Below, one piece after another: positions 1-5,928 of a stretch of 10,150 nucleotides of DNA (the first letter of the stretch is position 1; every line of letters starts with the position of its first letter). Below the pieces are notes generated by a model. That model saw nothing but the letters and a program-made list of their open reading frames with translations, did not search any database and was not told the origin of the DNA. The stretch is taken from contig PUPG01000066.1 of NCBI GenBank assembly GCA_003553005.1, positions 1-10,150 of the forward strand, given 5' to 3'. The DNA comes from Bacteroidales bacterium. GTDB lineage: Bacteria; Bacteroidota; Bacteroidia; Bacteroidales; UBA7960. Position numbers and translations under genes: made by a program.

Positions 1-118
1 CGCCCAGGCGATGGCTTTTACCGGTATAGAACAATATCCGCTCGGTAGTTGTCGTCTTACCGGCGTCGATATGTGCCATGATACCGATGTTGCGTGTGTA
101 TGTTAAATCTCTGGCCAT
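1..118 (-). CDS. fusA: Elongation factor G, N-terminal fragment (truncated by window edge)
   Basis: Translational GTPase that drives ribosomal translocation and, with RRF, ribosome recycling in the cytoplasm. Only the first 39 codons are in the window; the rest lies beyond the left edge. The visible residues match the EF-G N-terminus: a basic start ([16 protein letters not shown]) leading into the G1/P-loop with the pattern AHIDAGKTT at about residues 15-23, followed by TERILFYTG, which leads toward switch I. The ATG at 116-118 (read on the minus strand) is the conserved family start. It lies 24 bp downstream of the rpsG stop, so it is probably co-transcribed as the third gene of the str operon. 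The leader has no Shine-Dalgarno sequence and is A/T-rich just before the start, as is usual in Bacteroidota. There is no sign of disruption in the visible part. Confidence 0.96.
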   Translation of the reverse strand, partial: MARDLTYTRNIGIMAHIDAGKTTTTERILFYTGKSHRLG

Positions 119-142
119 AAAATTCAAACAGCAGCTTATCTA

Positions 143-610
143 TTAAAATCTGAAATGCGAGAATGCTTTGTTTGCATCCGCCATGCGGTGCATGTCTTCC
201 TTACGCTTAAAGGCAGCGCCTTCTTCCTTGCTTGCTGCGATGATCTCACCTGCAAGCCGGCCAGCCATCCCCTTCTCGTTGCGCTTGCGCGCAAAGCTGA
301 TCAGGTTCTTGATGCCCACGGAAACCTTTCTGTCGGGACGGATCTCAGCAGGGATCTGGAAAGTGGCCCCACCAATACGGCGGCTACGAACCTCCACGGC
401 CGGCGTTACATTCGCCAGTGCCTTCTTGAATATCTCCAGCCCATCTTCATTGGTTTTTTCCGAGACAATGTCGATGGCATCATAAAAGATATTGTATGCC
501 AGGTTCTTCTTGCCGCGCAACATCAGGTTGTTGACAAAGCGCGTGACCAGGGTGTCGTTAAACCTCGGGTCAGGAAGAATGATTCGCTTCTTTGGTTTCG
601 TCTTTCTCAT
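143..610 (-). CDS. rpsG: 30S ribosomal protein S7
   Basis: Primary 16S rRNA-binding protein that nucleates assembly of the 30S head and lies near the E site and mRNA exit channel. The 155-residue product is full length for the bacterial family (about 155-160 aa). It shows the basic N-terminus, the conserved block [17 protein letters not shown] (about 14-30), and the [16 protein letters not shown] stretch (about 73-88), which belongs to the rRNA-binding surface. The C-terminus ends in an aromatic/basic tail (SHFRF). The ATG follows the rpsL stop by 33 bp and precedes fusA by 24 bp, so it is the middle gene of a compact str operon. The leader is A/T-rich with no Shine-Dalgarno sequence. In other bacteria S7 is the translational autorepressor of the str operon; nothing here lets me confirm that for this organism. 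Plus-strand ORFs over this region are shadows. Confidence 0.98.
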   Translation of the reverse strand: MRKTKPKKRIILPDPRFNDTLVTRFVNNLMLRGKKNLAYNIFYDAIDIVSEKTNEDGLEIFKKALANVTPAVEVRSRRIGGATFQIPAEIRPDRKVSVGIKNLISFARKRNEKGMAGRLAGEIIAASKEEGAAFKRKEDMHRMADANKAFSHFRF

Positions 611-643
611 GACTTATTGAAAATTTTATTTTGCCGGATCAAA

Positions 644-1024
644 CTATTTTTTGGCTTTTGGCCTTTTGGTTCCATATTTGGACCTGCGCTGGTTGCGGCC
701 TTCCACGCCACTGGTATCCAGTGCACCACGCACGATGTGGTACCGGACACCCGGAAGATCCTTCACCCTGCCACCGCGCATCAATACGATGGAGTGTTCC
801 TGCAGGTTGTGGCCTTCTCCGGGAATGTATGCGTTCACCTCTTTGCCATTGGTGAGCCTTACCCTGGCCACCTTACGCATGGCTGAATTGGGTTTTTTCG
901 GTGTGGTGGTATACACACGTACGCAAACCCCGCGGCGCTGTGGACAAGCATCCAATGCCGGCGACTTGCTCTTGTAAGTCACCTTTTTCCGTCCCTTACG
1001 AACCAATTGTTGAATTGTTGGCAT
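644..1024 (-). CDS. rpsL: 30S ribosomal protein S12
   Basis: Decoding-centre protein of the 30S subunit. The 126-residue product aligns without gaps to Escherichia coli S12 over most of its length. Recognisable blocks are CPQRRGVC (27-34), [19 protein letters not shown] (39-57), [10 protein letters not shown] (69-78) and [14 protein letters not shown] (83-96). Both lysines at which streptomycin resistance arises are wild type: K43 and K88 counting Met (K42/K87 in usual numbering). The aspartate that RimO methylthiolates in E. coli is present as D89 (usual D88). It is the first gene of the str operon. The start lies about 70 bp downstream of a good Bacteroidota-type promoter (TTG, 19-bp spacer, TACCTTTG on the minus strand). 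No Shine-Dalgarno sequence is visible upstream of the ATG. Confidence 0.98.
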   Translation of the reverse strand: MPTIQQLVRKGRKKVTYKSKSPALDACPQRRGVCVRVYTTTPKKPNSAMRKVARVRLTNGKEVNAYIPGEGHNLQEHSIVLMRGGRVKDLPGVRYHIVRGALDTSGVEGRNQRRSKYGTKRPKAKK

Positions 1025-1096
1025 ACTCGATTCTAGGTTAAGATAAAAACTTCGTTTCTACTCCGTTAAATACACTACTTTCGTTTTTTGGGAGTG

Positions 1097-1126
1097 CAAA
1101 GGTAGAAGTTATTTTTTGAAAACCAA
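1097..1126 (-). promoter_or_regulatory. Probable Bacteroidota-type promoter of the str operon
   Basis: On the minus strand, TTG (1124-1126) is followed by a 19-bp A/T-rich spacer and then TACCTTTG (1097-1104). This fits the Bacteroidota primary sigma consensus, a -33 TTG/TTTG and a -7 TAnnTTTG. A start of transcription just downstream would leave an rpsL leader of about 65 nt. Of the boxes in this window, this one has the most complete -33/-7 pair. Confidence 0.72.
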
Positions 1127-1229
1127 TAGCTCAGGGCAAATAATTTTCAAAAAATCACCTCAGTTTTGCACCTCGAATTCCGCGCTTTCAGGTAAAACAG
1201 AAAAGCTATGCGTCCAAAATTGAAGGGCA

Positions 1230-1237
1230 CAAAGGTA
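1230..1237 (-). promoter_or_regulatory. Possible second upstream -7 box for the str operon
   Basis: A second TACCTTTG lies on the minus strand 133 bp upstream of the first and is also followed by a TGCCC-like start region. The upstream sequence is A/T-rich but has no clear TTG at the expected distance, so this is either a weaker tandem promoter or a chance match. It lies between the repeat block and the main promoter. Confidence 0.4.
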
Positions 1238-1273
1238 CAATAAATTTTTAAACTTTTTGGGAAACGGAATTGG

Positions 1274-1332
1274 GTTTGAAGTTTGAAGTTTGAGGTTTGA
1301 AGTTTGAAGTTTGAGGTTTGGGGTTTGGGGTT
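1274..1332. repeat. Tandem heptamer array (GTTTGAA/GTTTGAG/GTTTGGG), left arm of an inverted repeat
   Basis: Eight perfect-register 7-bp units fill 1274-1329. In order the last two bases of each unit are AA, AA, AG, AA, AA, AG, GG, GG, followed by a partial GTT. The segment 1302-1332 matches the reverse complement of 1561-1591 at 30 of 31 positions. The block begins the gene-free region between the hydrolase (ending at 1603) and the str promoter. The plus strand is almost free of C: I count four C in 1272-1440. Confidence 0.93.
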
Positions 1333-1359
1333 GCCCGAGGTGATTGTGGAGGATTATGT

Positions 1360-1423
1360 GGGTTAAGGAGTTATTGGGTTGAGGAGTTAATGGGTTAAGG
1401 GGTTAATGGGTTAAGGGGTTAAA
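1360..1423. repeat. Four 16-bp tandem repeats (each two GGGTTAAn-like octamers), G-quadruplex potential
   Basis: Four 16-bp units in exact register start at 1360, 1376, 1392 and 1408. Each is a pair of octamers related to GGGTTAAn, with variants such as GAGTTATT and GGGTTGAG. From 1392 on, the G runs (3, 4, 3, 4, then 4 bases) are separated by 4-5 nt loops of TTAA/TTAAT/TTAAA type. This meets the usual G3+N1-7 pattern for a G-quadruplex on the plus strand. The plus strand is the template strand for the flanking minus-strand genes. A related GGGTTAAA occurs in inverse orientation at the hydrolase stop codon. Confidence 0.9.
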
Positions 1424-1432
1424 GGGGTTCGG

Positions 1433-1560
1433 GTTTGTGGTGGCATGGGGGGATTGGGGGGAATGGGTCTGGCAATGTGGGTTGGAGGAATGGGTTCTCG
1501 ACGTTCACAGATCAATAACCCATCAACACCTCACCAAGCACACCACAAAATCCTCAGGTG
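1433..1560. other. G-rich then C/A-rich spacer within the inverted-repeat region, no gene
   Basis: No coding potential is visible. The first half is G-rich, with G runs at 1447-1452, 1456-1461 and 1465-1467. The second half (about 1505-1560) is C/A-rich. Short inverse similarities to the left side are present: GAGGATTATGTGG at 1349-1361 resembles the reverse complement of about 1544-1556 at 12 of 13 bases. The whole stretch therefore reads like an imperfect palindrome rather than two isolated arms. Confidence 0.6.
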
Positions 1561-1602
1561 AACCTCAAACCCCAAACCTCAAACTTCAAACCCTTTAACC
1601 CT
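1561..1602. repeat. Inverted copy of the heptamer array, abutting the hydrolase stop codon
   Basis: Read on the minus strand this is AAAGGGTTAAAGG followed by four GTTTGAR/GTTTGGG heptamers and a partial unit, i.e. both left-side repeat families in inverse orientation. Positions 1561-1591 pair with 1302-1332 (30 of 31). It follows immediately after the TAA of the upstream hydrolase, so in the hydrolase transcript the arms could form a long hairpin. No U-tract typical of an intrinsic terminator follows the distal arm. Confidence 0.88.
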
Positions 1603-2703
1603 TTAATAGCGATAAGCAGCTCTTTCCATCTCCTCCACATTGCCGAAGGGTCTGGGTGGATTCAGGTATTGTTCTAGAAACTGGTAAATCTCAAAACGAA
1701 TGTCCCGTCCCTGGCGGTGGTCCATGCGGTCAAAAGAGTGTCCGCCGGGAATGTCTTCATAGATGCGGTACTCGAAATCCTTGCCGTGGGCTTTCAGCGT
1801 GTTGATCAGGTTTTCCACCTCCAGCACGTGCACATCTTCATCAATGGTATTGGTATGGATCAGCAGGGGCACATCCAGCTTGTGGGCGTGATACACGGGT
1901 GAACGGCGACGGTATTCCTCGATGTTTTCGTGCACTGCTTCCCCGATGTGGTGGTCCGCCGCAAACCAGTCCATTTCGTAAGCCGGCCGCTTGTAACCCA
2001 TCCGGGCGATCAGGTCACTCACGGGCACGCCGGCATACACCGCCTGGTAATCATCCGGGTGCTCAAAGGCATTCATCAGGGAGATCATGCCGCCATGGCT
2101 CCAGCCGATGAGGCCCACGCGGCGCGAGTCCACAATGTCATAGTTTTCCAGCATCAGCTTCATGCTCTCGTGCACATCGTCGTTTTCGAGTCCGCCATAA
2201 TCGATCAGTTGGTGAGTCAGTTTACCGTACCCAGTACTGCCCCGGTATTCGGGCGCCACCACGATGTACTGCTGGGCCATCAGCTCCCGGATGATGTGCG
2301 TATAATAGGTATTGAAGTCGCCGTGCACCCCCCCGTGCGGAAACACCAGCAAAGGATATTCTTCTGACGGGTCAATGTCTTTGGGAATAAACACGTAAGT
2401 CCAGAACTTAATGGGATTTTTCTCCCGCAGGGTAGTGGCATCCTCATGGCCACGCGGAGGTGGACCGGCAAGGAAAAGCTTATCAATGTAAGCCACATCG
2501 CCCACGACTTTATGCCACATCACGTCGTCAATGGCCTTCTCCAGGATGTCGAAACGATAACGCAGGTCGCGCAGTTCGTCCAGCATTTCCCGCTGGTTGT
2601 CCAGCAGCTCCTGGTTAGAAACCTGGGCGCTGAGGCCGTTATTGATGTTACCTATAAACAATGTAGCAATGACTGAGCATAAAAAAGGCAGCAAGCGTTT
2701 CAT
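1603..2703 (-). CDS. Exported alpha/beta hydrolase, S9 (prolyl oligopeptidase)-type catalytic domain
   Basis: Predicted secreted or periplasmic serine hydrolase/peptidase of 366 aa. Residues 1-26 look like a type I signal peptide: KR, then the hydrophobic stretch LLPFLCSVIATLFIG, with likely cleavage after LSA (26). A charged, probably coiled-coil helix follows (about 28-62), then an alpha/beta hydrolase domain (about 100-350). Visible catalytic elements are the oxyanion-type FPHGG (121-125), the nucleophile elbow GWSHGG with Ser202, the acid in TIDEDV (Asp288), and the base in PGGHSF (His322). The EYRGSTGYG block (152-160) is typical of S9 enzymes. There is no N-terminal beta-propeller, so it is a stand-alone catalytic domain rather than a full dipeptidyl peptidase of about 700 aa. 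An esterase activity is equally possible, and the substrate cannot be read from the sequence. It is transcribed alone, divergently from the helicase gene. The stop codon lies at the edge of a repeat block. Confidence 0.88.
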   Translation of the reverse strand: MKRLLPFLCSVIATLFIGNINNGLSAQVSNQELLDNQREMLDELRDLRYRFDILEKAIDDVMWHKVVGDVAYIDKLFLAGPPPRGHEDATTLREKNPIKFWTYVFIPKDIDPSEEYPLLVFPHGGVHGDFNTYYTHIIRELMAQQYIVVAPEYRGSTGYGKLTHQLIDYGGLENDDVHESMKLMLENYDIVDSRRVGLIGWSHGGMISLMNAFEHPDDYQAVYAGVPVSDLIARMGYKRPAYEMDWFAADHHIGEAVHENIEEYRRRSPVYHAHKLDVPLLIHTNTIDEDVHVLEVENLINTLKAHGKDFEYRIYEDIPGGHSFDRMDHRQGRDIRFEIYQFLEQYLNPPRPFGNVEEMERAAYRY

Positions 2704-2746
2704 GGATCAAGTTTTTTAGGGTTAATGAATCGTGCAGATTGGCCAT

Positions 2747-2754
2747 CAAATATA
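2747..2754 (-). promoter_or_regulatory. Possible -7 box for the S9-type hydrolase gene
   Basis: TATATTTG on the minus strand fits TAnnTTTG and lies 43 bp upstream of the hydrolase ATG. No convincing TTG lies at -33 (only GTG about 21 bp upstream), so this is a tentative call resting on the -7 motif and position. Confidence 0.42.
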
Positions 2755-2861
2755 GTAAAGAATTTAGGTATGGAGCACTTTGACATGGGCTTGTGCGCAA
2801 TGGCGAAGCATACTGATGCCCGGGGCTGCAAAAAGCACCTCTGGTCCCGCAAGAAAATCCC

Positions 2862-2869
2862 TATCTTTG
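2862..2869 (+). promoter_or_regulatory. Probable -7 box of the UvrD/PcrA helicase gene
   Basis: TATCTTTG followed by CAAA matches the Bacteroidota -7 consensus. The -33 element is imperfect (CTG 18 bp upstream). The box lies 45 bp before the ATG at 2915. It falls inside the longer open frame that could begin at 2780, which argues that 2915 is the real start. The 12-mer TATCTTTGCAAA recurs exactly in front of the DUF4290 gene. Confidence 0.6.
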
Positions 2870-2914
2870 CAAAGCTTCAACGGCATACCAATACGCATTG
2901 CATACAATTCACAT

Positions 2915-5224
2915 ATGGTTGATTTTCTGAAAGATCTGAACGAACCGCAGCAAGAGGCGGTCAAAACGACTGCGGGTCCGGTGATGGTCATCGCCGGTGC
3001 AGGCAGTGGCAAAACACGGGTGCTGACCTACCGGGTGGCTTACCTCCTGAGCAAGGGCGTGCCCCCGTTTCGCATCCTGGCCCTCACCTTTACCAACAAG
3101 GCAGCCCGCGAGATGCGGGAGCGGATCGCCACCCTTGTGGACCCCTCCAGCGCCAAAAGCCTGTGGATGGGTACCTTTCACAGCATTTTTGCGCGCATCC
3201 TCAGGGCGGAGGCAGACAAGCTCAACTACCCCTCCCAGTTCACCATCTACGATTCCGACGACTCCAAAAGGGTCATCCGTAAAATCGTGAAGGAGCAAAA
3301 CCTGGACGACAAGACTTATGCGGCCGGCTTTGTATTGAGCCGCATCTCCAATGCCAAGAACAACCTGATCTCCGCCAATGACTACAACGAGGACGTGGAG
3401 ATCCAAAGCCACGACAGGCAGTCACAAAAACCCAAGCTGGGACTGATATACAGCCTTTATCAGCAAAAGCTGCGCAGGGCCTCAGCGATGGACTTTGACG
3501 ACCTCCTTTTCAACACCAATGTGTTGCTGCGCGATTTTCCCGATGTACTGTATAAATACCAGCAACGCTTCGATCACATCCTGGTGGACGAGTACCAGGA
3601 CACGAACTTTTCGCAATACCTGATTGTCAAGAAGCTGGCTGCCAACAACGAGAACCTCTGTGTGGTGGGCGACGATGCCCAGAGCATCTATGCCTTCCGG
3701 GGGGCCAATATCCAGAACATCCTGAACTTCAAGAACGACTATCCCGATTATAAACTATTCAAGCTGGAGCAAAACTACCGTTCCACGGAATATATCGTCT
3801 CAGCCGCCAACAGCCTCATTGCCCATAATAAAAACCAGATCCAAAAGCACATTTGGACCAGCAATTCGGGTGGCGAGAAAATCAGGCTGATGCAAACCGC
3901 CAATGAGGGAGATGAGGCCTATTGGGTGGGCAATGAGATCTTCAACCTGATTCAGCAAAACCAGCTCCCAAACAGCGCGTTTGCCGTACTGTATCGCACC
4001 AACGCCCAGTCGAGAGCCATGGAAGAAGCCCTGCGCAGGCTGAACATCCCCTATCGCATATTTGGCAGCGTATCCTTCTACCAGCGCAAGGAGATCAAAG
4101 ACCTGCTGGCTTACTTCCGGCTGGTGATTAATCCGATGGACGAAGATGCCCTGTTGCGCGTGATCAATTTCCCGGCCCGGGGCATCGGTGCTACGACGGT
4201 CAACCGGCTGGTGGCCGCAGCCAATGATTTAAACAAACCACTGTGGGAGGTGGCCGCCGACCCGGAAGCCCACCAGGTAAAGCTCAACAGCGGCATCACC
4301 AGGAAATTGTCGGAATTCATCACCATGGTCAAGAGTTTCGCTGCCAGGCTTTTCAAGATCAATGCCTTTGAGATGGGCGAGCTGATCGTGAACAAATCGG
4401 GAATCCGGAAACTCTATTTCGAAGATGGGAGTCCGGAAAGCATGAACCGGCGGGACAATATCGAGGAGCTGCTCACCGGATTGCAGGACTTCGTGCGGTC
4501 CGACAGCGAGGAAGAAGGCAACGGGGGACTGCGCACGCTGGACGAGTTCATGCAGGACATTGCCCTGCTCACCGATGCAGACACCCAGGACGAAGACCCC
4601 CAGAACACCAATAAGGTGTCGCTGATGACCATCCATGCGGCCAAAGGGCTGGAATTTCCCTATGTGTTCATCACCGGCGTGGAAGAGAACCTTTTTCCCT
4701 CCCAGCTGTCCATCAACAGCCAGACTGAACTGGAAGAGGAACGGCGCCTGTTCTATGTGGCCATCACACGCGCCATGAAGCAGGCCACCATCACCTGGGC
4801 TGAAACGCGGTTCCGGTACGGGAATTTCAACCTGTGCGAACCGAGCCGCTTTATCGATGAGCTGGACCCGGAGTATGTCAATTACCTCTCAGCCCCTGGC
4901 AGGCAACGGCTGAAGAGCACGACCCAGGAGAGCTTCGCAGAAAGCCGCAAGCGTTTCAGCAAGCTCACTGAAAACATGGATCAGCCAGCTAAAACCGGGG
5001 ACGCCTCAAGCAGCGGGGCAGAACAAGCCGGCGAGGGTGGATTTGCCATCCTTGATCCCGGAAGTTTAAACGTGGACATGAAAGTCAAGCACCAACGCTT
5101 TGGCAAAGGCAAGGTGGTGGCCATGGAAGGTAGCGGCAAGAGTGCCAAAGCCACCGTGGTATTTGCCGGGGCAGGCAAGAAACAGCTGCTGTTGAAGTTT
5201 GCCAGGCTGAAAATATTGGGATAA
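2915..5224 (+). CDS. ATP-dependent DNA helicase, UvrD/PcrA family (superfamily 1A)
   Basis: 3'-5' DNA helicase of the UvrD/Rep/PcrA group, expected to act in nucleotide excision and mismatch repair, fork restart and removal of recombinase filaments. The 769-aa product carries the full motif set: Q motif LNEPQQEAV (8-16), Walker A AGAGSGKTR (27-35, Lys33), Ia LTFTNKAAREM (about 56-66), motif II VDEYQDTN (224-231), III VVGDDAQSIYAFRGA, IV LEQNYRS, V TIHAAKGLEF (572-581) and VI EEERRLFYVAITRA (607-620). A C-terminal basic module (about 718-769, KVKHQRFGKGKVV) resembles the Tudor-like tail by which PcrA/UvrD contacts RNA polymerase. The frame is open from an ATG at 2780, but the family alignment begins at MVDFLKDLN and a -7 box lies between, so I place the start at 2915. 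I leave the symbol blank because uvrD and pcrA cannot be separated by eye. Confidence 0.95.
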   Translation: MVDFLKDLNEPQQEAVKTTAGPVMVIAGAGSGKTRVLTYRVAYLLSKGVPPFRILALTFTNKAAREMRERIATLVDPSSAKSLWMGTFHSIFARILRAEADKLNYPSQFTIYDSDDSKRVIRKIVKEQNLDDKTYAAGFVLSRISNAKNNLISANDYNEDVEIQSHDRQSQKPKLGLIYSLYQQKLRRASAMDFDDLLFNTNVLLRDFPDVLYKYQQRFDHILVDEYQDTNFSQYLIVKKLAANNENLCVVGDDAQSIYAFRGANIQNILNFKNDYPDYKLFKLEQNYRSTEYIVSAANSLIAHNKNQIQKHIWTSNSGGEKIRLMQTANEGDEAYWVGNEIFNLIQQNQLPNSAFAVLYRTNAQSRAMEEALRRLNIPYRIFGSVSFYQRKEIKDLLAYFRLVINPMDEDALLRVINFPARGIGATTVNRLVAAANDLNKPLWEVAADPEAHQVKLNSGITRKLSEFITMVKSFAARLFKINAFEMGELIVNKSGIRKLYFEDGSPESMNRRDNIEELLTGLQDFVRSDSEEEGNGGLRTLDEFMQDIALLTDADTQDEDPQNTNKVSLMTIHAAKGLEFPYVFITGVEENLFPSQLSINSQTELEEERRLFYVAITRAMKQATITWAETRFRYGNFNLCEPSRFIDELDPEYVNYLSAPGRQRLKSTTQESFAESRKRFSKLTENMDQPAKTGDASSSGAEQAGEGGFAILDPGSLNVDMKVKHQRFGKGKVVAMEGSGKSAKATVVFAGAGKKQLLLKFARLKILG

Positions 5225-5252
5225 AGTGACTTAGCGGTAATGGATTATTCAT

Positions 5253-5260
5253 TATCTTTG
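5253..5260 (+). promoter_or_regulatory. Probable -7 box of the DUF4290 gene
   Basis: TATCTTTG followed by CAAA, identical over 12 bp to the box before the helicase gene. TTA (5231-5233) sits exactly 19 bp upstream as a one-mismatch -33 TTG. It lies 45 bp before the ATG at 5305 and 29 bp after the helicase stop, so the DUF4290 gene probably has its own promoter. Confidence 0.6.
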
Positions 5261-5304
5261 CAAAAGAATCTTTCCCGTAATAAATCCCAGAACAATCATA
5301 GATT

Positions 5305-5928
5305 ATGGAATATAACAGCTCAAGGGACAAAATGGTTATTTCGGAATACGGCCGGAATATCCACAAAATGATCGATCATATCAAATCGGTTGAGGACAGG
5401 GATAAGCGCAATCACCTGGCCAGGGCCACCATCAACGTGATGGGGCAACTGAACCCGCACCTGCGCGATGTAAACGACTTCAAGCACAAACTTTGGGACC
5501 ACCTGTTCATCATGGCCGACTTCGACCTCGACGTGGACAGCCCCTACCCGCTTCCCAGCAAGGAAACCCTGACACGGAAACCGGAGCCCCTGAAGTATGC
5601 GACCAACAATGTGACTTTCAAGCACTACGGCCGGCATATCGAAAGGATGATTGAGAAAGCCTGTGAACTGGAAGACGGTCATATGAAAGACACATTGGTC
5701 AAGCTGATCGCCAATCATCTCAAAAAATCCTACCTCACCTGGAACCGGGATGATGTCACTGACGAAGAGATCGCTGAGCACCTGTCTATTATGTCTGACG
5801 GAAAGCTCAACCTGGAAGACAACATTAAGCTGCATCAGACCAGCGACATCCTGGCCAAGAACAAGAAGAAAAAATACCAGGGGCGGCAATCCGGGAAAAA
5901 TTACAGCCAAAAGGGACGCAAAAATTAA
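5305..5928 (+). CDS. DUF4290 family protein, Bacteroidota-specific, with internal duplication
   Basis: Cytoplasmic protein of 207 aa with no signal peptide or membrane segment. I recognise it as DUF4290, a family of unknown function that in Bacteroidota is commonly next to murA, as here. The body is helical and charged. It contains two copies of one module at an exact, gapless 93-residue offset. Copy 1 (about 15-78) opens with YGRNIHKMI and contains HLFIMAD; copy 2 (about 108-171) opens with YGRHIERMIE and contains HLSIMSD. I count 16 identities in 64 aligned positions, concentrated in YGR-I--MI and HL-IM-D--L. The C-terminal tail (about 185-207) is rich in Lys, Arg, Gln and Gly and looks disordered, perhaps binding nucleic acid or an acidic partner. 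The start is supported by a promoter 45 bp upstream. No catalytic motif is evident and I assign no function. Confidence 0.85.
   Translation: MEYNSSRDKMVISEYGRNIHKMIDHIKSVEDRDKRNHLARATINVMGQLNPHLRDVNDFKHKLWDHLFIMADFDLDVDSPYPLPSKETLTRKPEPLKYATNNVTFKHYGRHIERMIEKACELEDGHMKDTLVKLIANHLKKSYLTWNRDDVTDEEIAEHLSIMSDGKLNLEDNIKLHQTSDILAKNKKKKYQGRQSGKNYSQKGRKN

Noticed and set aside
155..886. Long 243-codon plus-strand open frame over rpsG and rpsL
   Set aside because: It is an antisense shadow of two highly conserved ribosomal protein genes, and its translation shows no recognisable domain.
1274..1602. CRISPR array
   Set aside because: The repeats are 7-8 bp and contiguous, with no unique spacers of regular length and no cas genes nearby.
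2780..2914. N-terminal extension of the helicase from an upstream in-frame ATG
   Set aside because: The extra 45 residues do not resemble the UvrD/PcrA N-terminus, and the region contains the probable -7 box. The family start is MVDFLKDLN at 2915.
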